Position numbers and translations under genes: made by a program | The notes under the pieces: model-generated | Seen by the model: only the letters and a program-made list of their open reading frames with translations | Databases searched by the model: none | What the model was told of the DNA's origin: nothing | In this document: positions 32,332-38,867 of the stretch, piece by piece | Position numbering within the stretch: position 1 is the stretch's first letter | Layout of the letters: each line of letters opens with the position of its first letter | NCBI GenBank assembly: GCA_018382125.1 | Contig: JAGZQO010000020.1 | Coordinates: forward strand, 1 to 38,867 | Reading direction: 5' to 3' | DNA: 38,867 nucleotides | DNA from: Collinsella sp. | Lineage (GTDB): Bacteria; Actinomycetota; Coriobacteriia; Coriobacteriales; Coriobacteriaceae

Positions 32332-35214
32332 CTAAATAAATACATCGACGAGGATGGGCATAAGGTTGAGCAGGCCAAACACCAGCGCCACGCCCCATCC
32401 GAGCCTAAAGCAGCTGCGCCAGGTGCTGCGTGCGAAGGTGTTGTCGATCAGGACCTCGACAAAATACGTCGCGGCCATCACGACCAGGGCAACCACCCAG
32501 CTCACCGGGTTGTCCCAAACAAAGAACATGCCCACCCACATCAAAAACAGCACGGTCTCGCACCAGTGCATAAGGGTCATCTTGGCCAGCGTGCCGCCGC
32601 TCATCTCGGTGGCGACGCCCTGGACGATCTCCTGATGCGCGTGATGCGAGTACGAAAGGTCAAACGGCGACTTGCGCAGCTTGATGGTAAGCACCGCGAG
32701 CAGCGCGAGGAAAATGGGCGCGCTGTACACGACGATGGGGGCCGACTGCCCCGTCACGGCAATGGAATCGAAGCTGTCGGTGGCAAGGTACAGGCCCACG
32801 CTCATCAGCAGAACGGCGGGCTCGTAACTCATGACCTGCAGCAGCTCACGATCGGCGCCAACCTGGGCAAACGGGCTTTGCGTCGAGGCGGACGCCAGCA
32901 CCACAAAGATCGCGGCGAGCGTAACCATAAAGGCACACAACAGCGTGTTGGAACCCGACACAAAGATGCCGCCGCCCACGACGGTAAAGATGAGCGCACA
33001 CGCCATGTAGGTATCGTCCATGGTGTTTACGCTGGCGGGGGCCTTGCGCAGCAGCTTGGCAACGTCGTAGAAGGGCTGCAGCAGGCAGGGGCCCACGCGG
33101 CCCTGCATGCGGGCCGAAAGTTTGCGGTCAACGCCGTCGATCAGGCCGCCCACAAGCGGCGCCAGCAAGGCAAATGCCACGGTGCCAATAAAAATGCCCA
33201 CGACGCCCGAACCTTCAAAATACTTGCCGCGCAACACCGAGGGCGCGCTCATGGCAAGTCTCTCGGGCCCAATCCACGCGCAACACAGCAGCGCAAAAAA
33301 GATAATGCTGCAGCACACGACGCTACCCGCGGGGCCAATACGCTTCTCGCCAAGGGCGTCCTCCGAGTACCAATTGCGCTTTTCGGCCTTCACCTCGTGT
33401 CCCATCGAGCCGCGGAAATGGCGATATTTGTCGGTTCCCACACCCGAAAGGTACACGTTGACGTGCGGTTTGTTGCTCACGCGGAATGAAGTCAGCAGCA
33501 CCACGGCGATAAACGCCACGATAACCACCATCAGATACATGGCGTCCTTGCCGATAACGTACGGCACGCGGCCAAACACCATGGCCAAGTAAGGCGACAC
33601 CAGACCGCTCGAGATAACCGGAAACGCCACGCAGCACAGAATCAGCAGCGCGGCGATGGTGTTGAGGGCCATCCATTCGGTCTTATGGACATTGACCTCA
33701 ACGTTTTGAGCCGTGGGGTCGACGCCCGAAAGCTTGGCAAGCCACTTGCCCCAGAAGAAGAACGTCGCGGCCGAGCCAAAGGCAAGCACCATGATCATGA
33801 GCACGTTGCCAGTCTGCGCGAACGCCACCAGGGCGCCCCACTTGGAGACGAGCATGCCAAACGGCGCCACAAACATGCCCATGATGCCCAGCATCATCAG
33901 ACGCGTCAGGTGCGGCATGCGGCTGAACATACCGTCCATGTCCTCGATATTGCGGCTGCCGATATGATGCTCGGCCGTGCCCACGCACAGGAACAGCAGC
34001 GACTTTGCCACCGTGTGGAACAGGATCAGAAAGATGGCCGCCCATACGGCCTCGGGCGCGCCGACACCCAGGCAGGCACTGATGAGGCCCAAGTTGGAAA
34101 TGGTGGAGTACGCGAGCACGCGTTTGGCGTTGCTCTGCGAGATGGCCATGAGGGCAGCAAGCAAAAACGTGATGGCGCCCACACTCGTGACCATAAAGCC
34201 GGTTACGGGATAGATAGCATAGAGCGGGCTCAGCTTGACCATTAGGAACACGCCGGCTTTGACCATGGTTGACGAGTGCAGCAGGGCGCTCGTGGGAGTG
34301 GGGGCAACCATGGCACCCAACAGCCAAGTGTGGAACGGCATCTGTGCGGCCTTGGTGAGTGCGGCGAGCGACAGCAGGATGACCGGCATCACCAGCAGCG
34401 CGGATTGCGCGGTTCCGGCGCCGGAAAGCTCGATCATGCCCGAGATGGTCAGCGGCATGCCGTTAACGTGCAAGAACATAAGGCCCGCCAAAAACGCGAT
34501 ACCGCCCAGCATGTTAAGGATGATCTGGGTGAAAGCGTTCTTGATGGCCTCGGGCGTGCGCGTGTAGCCAATCATAAGGAACGAGCACACGGTGGTGATT
34601 TCCCAGCCGCAGAACAGCCACTCAAGGTTGTCGCTCGTCACGATGACGAACATGGCCGAGAGGAACAGGAACATAAGCGCCAGGAACTGCGGGCGACGGT
34701 CGGGCGCGGTCTGCCCGCGCAGTGCGGCCTCGTGCTCGTCGTGGGCCTGGAAGTCCTTCATATAACCCAAGGCATACACGCAGATGAGGCTGCCAACAAT
34801 GCCGACGGCGAGGACCATGATCACGCTCATGTAGTCCAGGTAGAGCGGCGTCGCCGTGACGGCTTCGACCGCGGGCAGCGTCATGGCTGCAAAGGCGAAC
34901 GAGCCCACCAGCTGGACTATGCCGAGCACCGTGGCGAGCGCGTTCCTATATTTGTACGCGTTGTACAGGATTACGGCGCACAGGATGACGTCGATGACGG
35001 AGCTGATGATCGAGAGCACATGCGAGGTGCCGGAGGCAACCTCAAAGCTCTGCGGACCCATGCCAAAAAACATGACGGCGACTACAACTGTCACCGCCAT
35101 AATAATGCCGGAGCCTATGAGCCCCACCGCATCGCGGGCGCGGTCACCGCGCGCGAGCAGCATGCCCAGCGCCGGTACCAGCGGAAACAGGGTAAGGAAA
35201 TACAGTAGCGTCAT
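32332..35214 (-). CDS. echAB: Fused Ech membrane subunits EchA-EchB
   Basis: This 960-residue protein is continuous without a stop. Residues about 1-640 match the NuoL/Mrp-antiporter family (EchA), about 14-16 helices. They carry the lysine-bearing KAAQMPFHTWLLGAMVAPTPTSALLHSS region and the later AKSLLFLCVG helix. Residues about 655-960 match NuoH (EchB), with about seven to eight helices and the conserved loops GVDRKLSARMQGRVGP and the SPFDLSY-HAHQE acidic loop near 860. Elsewhere EchA and EchB are separate neighbouring genes in this order. A fusion would fix one antiporter-like unit per NuoH-like channel. It is first in the operon and follows GGGGGAG. It should pump H+ or Na+ coupled to ferredoxin-H2 chemistry. 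Confidence 0.88.
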   Translation of the reverse strand: MTLLYFLTLFPLVPALGMLLARGDRARDAVGLIGSGIIMAVTVVVAVMFFGMGPQSFEVASGTSHVLSIISSVIDVILCAVILYNAYKYRNALATVLGIVQLVGSFAFAAMTLPAVEAVTATPLYLDYMSVIMVLAVGIVGSLICVYALGYMKDFQAHDEHEAALRGQTAPDRRPQFLALMFLFLSAMFVIVTSDNLEWLFCGWEITTVCSFLMIGYTRTPEAIKNAFTQIILNMLGGIAFLAGLMFLHVNGMPLTISGMIELSGAGTAQSALLVMPVILLSLAALTKAAQMPFHTWLLGAMVAPTPTSALLHSSTMVKAGVFLMVKLSPLYAIYPVTGFMVTSVGAITFLLAALMAISQSNAKRVLAYSTISNLGLISACLGVGAPEAVWAAIFLILFHTVAKSLLFLCVGTAEHHIGSRNIEDMDGMFSRMPHLTRLMMLGIMGMFVAPFGMLVSKWGALVAFAQTGNVLMIMVLAFGSAATFFFWGKWLAKLSGVDPTAQNVEVNVHKTEWMALNTIAALLILCCVAFPVISSGLVSPYLAMVFGRVPYVIGKDAMYLMVVIVAFIAVVLLTSFRVSNKPHVNVYLSGVGTDKYRHFRGSMGHEVKAEKRNWYSEDALGEKRIGPAGSVVCCSIIFFALLCCAWIGPERLAMSAPSVLRGKYFEGSGVVGIFIGTVAFALLAPLVGGLIDGVDRKLSARMQGRVGPCLLQPFYDVAKLLRKAPASVNTMDDTYMACALIFTVVGGGIFVSGSNTLLCAFMVTLAAIFVVLASASTQSPFAQVGADRELLQVMSYEPAVLLMSVGLYLATDSFDSIAVTGQSAPIVVYSAPIFLALLAVLTIKLRKSPFDLSYSHHAHQEIVQGVATEMSGGTLAKMTLMHWCETVLFLMWVGMFFVWDNPVSWVVALVVMAATYFVEVLIDNTFARSTWRSCFRLGWGVALVFGLLNLMPILVDVFI

Positions 35215-35359
35215 ACCATCACTCCCCCGTGCAAAAACGCTGCAATTGTTTAACGTTATAGCTCAATTGAGGAGTAGCGGCGGCAGGTTTTCGGTCAACT
35301 GGGGAGTTTTAGGCGTACGGGGTAAGGGCACGTCCGCTTTGGAGCAGAGAGGCGGCAAG

Positions 35360-35382
35360 AAAAATGCGCCCCTGTGGGCGCA
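35360..35382 (-). terminator. Rho-independent terminator of the HTH gene
   Basis: TGCGCCC (35365-35371) pairs with GGGCGCA (35376-35382) around a four-base loop. On the minus strand it is followed by five T residues. It separates the HTH gene from the ech operon. Confidence 0.8.
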
Positions 35383-35394
35383 CCATCCCGTTTG

Positions 35395-35790
35395 CTATTC
35401 CGCCTTTTTAACGCGCGGCTTGCGACCTCGCGGCTTATCGACCAGTGCGGACTCACCGCTCTCGCGATACTGGCGGCACCAGGCCTTAACCGAAGACTCG
35501 CTTGGAATCTTGTGTTTGATCATGGCCTCGCGAACCGTTAAGCCGTTTTCCAAGCGGTCCTTGACCACGGCGAGCTTAACTTCGTACGAATAGGTGTGAT
35601 GATGCGAACCGGCGTTGAGAACGGCGTCGGCACCGCCCACGGCATACGCGCGGGCCCACTGACGAGCCGTGGCCTGGGGAATGCCAAGCTCCGCGGCGAG
35701 GGCGCGATGACCGACCCCCTCTTGGAGGGCCTCGACGGCGCGCTGCCTAACCTCGGGCGCATGCGTGCGAGTCCTAGTTGCTTCCGACAT
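35395..35790 (-). CDS. Orphan double helix-turn-helix protein, IS3-OrfA-like
   Basis: The 131 residues contain two helix-turn-helix units, HRALAAELGIPQATARQWARAY-type at about 25-50 and LTVREAMIKHKIPSESSVKAW-type at about 80-105. This is the layout of OrfA of IS150/IS3-group insertion sequences. No OrfB with the DDE integrase domain, no frameshift site and no inverted ends are seen nearby. So it is either a remnant or a domesticated DNA-binding protein. It has its own promoter and terminator, which favours an expressed gene. The ATG at 35790 is preferred to the GTG at 35799. The basic C-terminus (KPRGRKPRVKKAE) fits DNA binding. Confidence 0.75.
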   Translation of the reverse strand: MSEATRTRTHAPEVRQRAVEALQEGVGHRALAAELGIPQATARQWARAYAVGGADAVLNAGSHHHTYSYEVKLAVVKDRLENGLTVREAMIKHKIPSESSVKAWCRQYRESGESALVDKPRGRKPRVKKAE

Positions 35791-35840
35791 ACCTGCCACT
35801 TCTTAGCCTTAACCGTTAATCTGCTTTCTTACGTGCAAGT

Positions 35841-35869
35841 TAGATAGTAGCATTTTACCGTTTGCTCAA
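35841..35869 (-). promoter_or_regulatory. Promoter of the HTH gene
   Basis: On the minus strand TTGAGC (35864-35869) and TATCTA (35841-35846) are separated by 17 bases, about 50 bases before the ATG. Confidence 0.5.
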
Positions 35870-36128
35870 AGCAGTTAATTACAATAGACGCGGCGTTATC
35901 TGGGCATTTGGCACCAAATTACGACATTTCTTTATCGATTATTTACGCTGGTAGCTGACTCGCAGCTAATCGTCATTCGCTTGTCAACAAAATTGGCATC
36001 TCTTTATGTCCTTTGGTATAGAGGATATAGTTATTAACCCCTCCCCCAATATTTTTGAGTGATCTGCAAGGCAGTAGACGTCCTCACTCCTCATGATTAC
36101 CGCGCATTGCCATTCATCGGAGCAAAAC
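35870..36128. other. AT-rich intergenic region without a recognisable gene
   Basis: About 260 bases are clearly lower in GC than their surroundings. A 6-bp inverted repeat TAGCTG/CAGCTA (35952-35968) is the only structure seen. A 60-codon minus-strand frame (35984-36166) runs into the downstream terminator and is not credible. Confidence 0.4.
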
Positions 36129-36164
36129 AAAAAGGGCGGGACCTGCTGCGCTTGCAGGCCCCGC
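36129..36164 (-). terminator. Rho-independent terminator of the OYE-like gene
   Basis: GCGGGACCTGC (36136-36146 region) pairs with GCAGGCCCCGC (36154-36164) with one mismatch. On the minus strand it is followed by TTTTTGTTTT. Confidence 0.85.
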
Positions 36165-36239
36165 ACCGGTTGACACCCGACGGGACACAGCCGGGCGAGA
36201 CGGATCCGTGCTACCGCCCCGCCTGGCCGCGATGTTCAA

Positions 36240-38270
36240 CTACAGCTCGTTGGCCGCGTGATACGCCGTGCGAATGGCGCTCGCAATGTCGGCGGTGCGC
36301 TCACCCGAGCAGTCGCCCACGCAGGTCACGGGCACCGTCACGCCATCCAGGTCAAACGCGTTGGCCTTGGAGCCCACGGCCATCACCACGTAATCGCAGG
36401 CGATCTTCACCGGCTCCTCGGCGCCGTCCTCGGTGGTGCGAACAGCCTCCACGCCCTCGTCGGTAATGGCGGTCAGGCGGGTCTTAACATGCTGCTCCAC
36501 GTTGTGCTCTGCAAAGTCGCTCATAATCAGCGGCAGAATGGTCTCGGACTCGCCCGCGGCAATCTTGTCGAGCATCTCCACGATCGCCACCTCGCAGCCG
36601 TGCTGCAGCAGGTACTCGGCAGTCTCGGTGCCCACCAGGCCGCCGCCAATGACGGCGACGCGGCCGCTGAGCTCCACCTTGCCGGCCAGCACGTCCCAGC
36701 TCGAGACGACCTTCTCCGAGTCGGCGCCCGGAACGGGGATGACCACGTCGTGCGCGCCCACGGCCACAATCGCGGCGTCGGCGGCGTTGAGGTCCTCAGC
36801 GGTAGCGGCATGACTGAGCTCCACCTTCACGCCCAGGCCAGGCAGAATCTTCTCGTAGTACTCGACCGAGCGCATAATCTCGTCCTTGCGCGGAGGCGCA
36901 GCCGCCAGCACAATCTGGCCGCCCAGATGATCGCTCGCCTCGTAGACGGTCACGTCGTAGCCGCGCTTGGCCGCCACGCGCGCGGCCTCCAGGCCGGCGA
37001 TGCCGCCGCCCACCACGGCGATCTTCTTGTCGCCCTCGCCCGGCTTGATGGCGATGGTCGCCTCGTCGCCGTTCTCGGCATTGAGCACGCACGAAATGTA
37101 CTTGCGGTTTTGAATCGCATCGACGCAACCCTTGTTGCAGTTGAGGCACTCGCGGATGGGCTCACCCGTGGCGGCCTTCAGCGCAATGTCGGGGTCGCAC
37201 ATGAGCGAGCGGCCATAGGCGATGATGTCGGCGGCGCCGTCTTCCAGAATCTTCTCGCCGGCCTCGACCGAAACCACGCGGCCCACGGTTGCCACCGGCA
37301 CGGAGACCAGGGCCTTGACGCGCTCGGCCACGGGCAGCGTCCAGTTGTAGGGCATGGCGCCCATGGGCGGAATGGTGTCGCCCATGTTGCCGGTGTGGTT
37401 GGCCTGTGCGACCTGGATCATATCGATGCCCGCGCCCTCGAGCAGCTTGGCGAACTCGCAGGCCTCGTCGGGCTGCAGGCCGCCCTTGCCGCGCGGCGTG
37501 CCGTCGGGGTTCTCCATGATCACGGGGAGCTTGTACTCCACCATCAGCTGCGGCGCGGCTTCCTTAATGGCAGCGACGACCTCCAGCGCGTAGCGAACGC
37601 GGTTCTCGAACGAGCCGCCGTACTCGTCGGTGCGCTGGTTGAGGATGGCCGAGCACAGCGAACCTACCAGGCGGTCGCCGTGGACCTCGATGGCATCGAT
37701 CCCGGCCTGCTGCGCGCGAGCGGCCGAGGCGGCGATAGCCTCCTTGATCTGGGTGAGCTGCTCCACACTCGCCTCGTTCACAAAGTGCTGCATGTCGTGG
37801 TGCAGCTTGGCGTAGGCCTGGTTGCGGATCTCGTTGGACTCGGCCATCTTGGCGGCAAAGGTCTCCTCGTCGCCGGCGGCCTTGGCCTCCTGCGCGGCCT
37901 TGGCGGCGGCCATGGATCCCATGACCATGCGGCCGACACCGGGCACGTCGTACTCGGGGTGGAACAGCTGCAGCGCGACCTTGGCGCCGTGCTTGTGGAC
38001 GGCATCGGCCAGGGCCTTAAACGTGGGGATTTGGGCGTCGGTCGCCAGCTTGGGCGTGGGGCTTGCGGTCATGACGGGAGCAACGTCGCCGATGACGATG
38101 TAACTCACGCCGCCACGGGCCAAGCGCTCGTAAAAAGCCAGGCTGCGCTCGCCAATGGAGCCGTCACGCTCCTCGTAGCCGGTGGTCAGCGGCGGAAACA
38201 TAATGCGGGTTTTGAGCTCAAGGGGGCCAACCGTAATGGGCTGAAGCAGCTTGGATGCAGGTGCGGTCAT
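36240..38270 (-). CDS. Old Yellow Enzyme/2,4-dienoyl-CoA reductase-like flavo-iron-sulfur oxidoreductase
   Basis: The 676-residue enzyme has a FMN TIM barrel (about 8-365), a [4Fe-4S] site C375xxC378xxxC382 and C394, then an FAD/NAD(P)H module. Its dinucleotide folds are GGGIAGLEAA (about 421) and GGGLVGTETAE (about 544). This is the FadH/BaiCD/BaiH/trimethylamine-dehydrogenase family, which reduces activated C=C bonds in anaerobes. Two features are odd. An Ala/Glu-rich helical insertion (about 118-170) interrupts the barrel. The usual H-G-Y-L active-site block reads HGDRLVG (about 197-203), so the Tyr is missing. The substrate is therefore unknown. I prefer the ATG at 38270; the ATG at 38276 touches its own ribosome site. 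It is monocistronic, with its own terminator. Confidence 0.85.
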   Translation of the reverse strand: MTAPASKLLQPITVGPLELKTRIMFPPLTTGYEERDGSIGERSLAFYERLARGGVSYIVIGDVAPVMTASPTPKLATDAQIPTFKALADAVHKHGAKVALQLFHPEYDVPGVGRMVMGSMAAAKAAQEAKAAGDEETFAAKMAESNEIRNQAYAKLHHDMQHFVNEASVEQLTQIKEAIAASAARAQQAGIDAIEVHGDRLVGSLCSAILNQRTDEYGGSFENRVRYALEVVAAIKEAAPQLMVEYKLPVIMENPDGTPRGKGGLQPDEACEFAKLLEGAGIDMIQVAQANHTGNMGDTIPPMGAMPYNWTLPVAERVKALVSVPVATVGRVVSVEAGEKILEDGAADIIAYGRSLMCDPDIALKAATGEPIRECLNCNKGCVDAIQNRKYISCVLNAENGDEATIAIKPGEGDKKIAVVGGGIAGLEAARVAAKRGYDVTVYEASDHLGGQIVLAAAPPRKDEIMRSVEYYEKILPGLGVKVELSHAATAEDLNAADAAIVAVGAHDVVIPVPGADSEKVVSSWDVLAGKVELSGRVAVIGGGLVGTETAEYLLQHGCEVAIVEMLDKIAAGESETILPLIMSDFAEHNVEQHVKTRLTAITDEGVEAVRTTEDGAEEPVKIACDYVVMAVGSKANAFDLDGVTVPVTCVGDCSGERTADIASAIRTAYHAANEL

Positions 38271-38322
38271 GGACATTCCTCTCTTGTAGGCGCGGCGGCG
38301 ATGTTGCCGCGTAGTTGTCTAG

Positions 38323-38352
38323 AGGATATGGCATGGAGGCACAGCAGCACAA
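38323..38352 (-). promoter_or_regulatory. Possible promoter of the OYE-like gene
   Basis: On the minus strand TTGTGC (38347-38352) and TATCCT (38323-38328) are separated by 18 bases, about 55 bases upstream of the ATG. The palindrome array begins about 70 bases further upstream. Confidence 0.35.
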
Positions 38353-38424
38353 CGGAAATCGGCGAATATCAGGTGGCGGCAGGTGGATGGGGCAGAGCGG
38401 CCCGTCGGTTTGCCCGCCGGTTTA

Positions 38425-38721
38425 TCTCAATCTGTAACAGTTACGCGGTAAAACCGGGTCTTACTGTTACAGATCGAGACATTCCTCTCGGCCCATCCTC
38501 AACAATCTAGATCTGTAACAGCTAGGCCCACTTTTGGCCCCTATCTGTTACAGATCGAGACAAACCAAACCCGCCTGCTAGAAAATCTCAATCTGTAACG
38601 GTTACTCGGCAAAATCCGTCCCTCGTGTTACAGATTTAGACAAACACGACCCAACCCACCGGTATATCTCGATCTGTAACACCCAGCCGCCTAAATCGGG
38701 TCTAGATGTTACAGATCGAGA
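38425..38721. repeat. Array of four 55-nt palindromic units
   Basis: Units start at 38425, 38506, 38586 and 38667. Each has a 16-nt arm near TCTCGATCTGTAACAG, a loop of exactly 23 nt and a 16-nt complementary arm (CTGTTACAGATCGAGA type). Mismatches per unit are 1, 1, 3 and 1. Spacers between units are 26, 25 and 26 nt. The loops share a CGG-TAAAA-CCG-like centre, reversed in unit 2. No coding frame is present. Confidence 0.9.
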
Positions 38722-38774
38722 TTTTGTTTGAGAGGCCGAGAATTGGACCGAAAACACGGTCCCGGAATAATCAG

Positions 38775-38797
38775 AACCACCCTTAAAAAGGGTGGTT
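38775..38797. terminator. 10-bp hairpin, terminator-like
   Basis: AACCACCCTT (38775-38784) pairs perfectly with AAGGGTGGTT (38788-38797) around AAA, followed by TGCTCTT. There is no good U-run. Beyond it, 38805-38867 holds GC-rich overlapping hairpins (CCGGGCTCGCG with GCGCGGGCCCGG; GGACTTCGTCC) cut by the window edge, with no assignable gene. Confidence 0.5.
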
Positions 38798-38867
38798 TGC
38801 TCTTAGGGTATAACCCACGGGCCCCGGGCTCGCGTCTAAAGGCGCGGGCCCGGACTTCGTCCAGGCC

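Noticed and set aside
32173..33489. 438-codon plus-strand frame opposite echC and echAB
   Set aside because: It is His/Gln/Lys-rich antisense of membrane-protein codons with no recognisable domain.
35984..36166. Small 60-codon gene on the minus strand
   Set aside because: It begins inside the terminator of the neighbouring gene, has no convincing ribosome site and resembles no family. Its Cys content fits random AT-rich sequence.
36258..38510. 750-codon plus-strand frame opposite the OYE-like gene
   Set aside because: The minus-strand product has every motif of a known enzyme. The plus-strand one is His/Leu/Val-rich antisense of high-GC codons and runs into the palindrome array.
38425..38721. 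CRISPR array
   Set aside because: The repeated parts are short inverted arms, not direct repeats. The intervening 23-nt loops are related to each other, and no cas gene is nearby.

Overview
The window is high-GC DNA that looks chromosomal and comes from an anaerobic actinobacterium. The best guess is the class Coriobacteriia, close to Collinsella. The basis is GC-rich codon use, an Ech-type [NiFe] hydrogenase, a sortase-anchored SpaA/FctA-like giant surface protein, an NRAMP relative resembling the magnesium transporter described from Eggerthella lenta, and families of intergenic palindromic repeats. The assignment is inference from gene content; no rRNA or other marker gene is present. Nearly all genes lie on the minus strand. 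Only an alpha/beta hydrolase and a two-component system (plus an unidentified 12-codon tail at the left edge) are on the plus strand.

Layout. 1-3405: an NRMT-like NRAMP transporter and, upstream of it in the same operon, a PRC/MgtE_N/CBS membrane protein, behind a leader of about 200 nt. 3734-9519: a membrane-anchored CE4 deacetylase-fold protein that has lost its metal ligands, a PRC-barrel protein coupled to a YtxH protein, a stand-alone protein resembling the N domain of cyanophycin synthetase, a CNNM/CorC-type transporter and a hemolysin III/PAQR protein. 9627-10671: an alpha/beta hydrolase whose promoter is bracketed by two matching 14-bp palindromes. 10836-12041: a DUF362 ferredoxin-like protein. 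12257-15645: an FtsX-type ABC exporter. 15899-21197: an ABC-2 exporter (ATPase and two permeases) divergent from a NarL-type histidine kinase/response regulator pair, which probably controls it.

21795-29078 is one 7.3-kb gene for a surface adhesin: signal peptide, von Willebrand A domain, about 13 isopeptide-type pilin domains and an LPATG sorting signal. It is flanked by three structured elements of one family (A and B downstream, C upstream). They share a 70-nt core of fixed internal spacing, set inside long inverted repeats whose sequence differs between copies while both arms stay complementary. 29570-35214 is an ech hydrogenase operon (AB-C-D-E-F) in which EchA and EchB are fused into one 960-residue protein. 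35395-35790 is an orphan IS3-OrfA-like double-HTH protein in AT-rich surroundings. 36240-38270 is a divergent Old Yellow Enzyme/2,4-dienoyl-CoA-reductase-like flavo-iron-sulfur protein. Upstream of it lies an array of four 55-nt palindromic units (16-23-16) repeating every 80-81 nt.

The strongest candidates for something undescribed are the covarying stem elements around the adhesin, the four-unit palindrome array, the EchA-EchB fusion, the NRMT plus MgtE-like operon, and the deacetylase-fold protein without its metal site.
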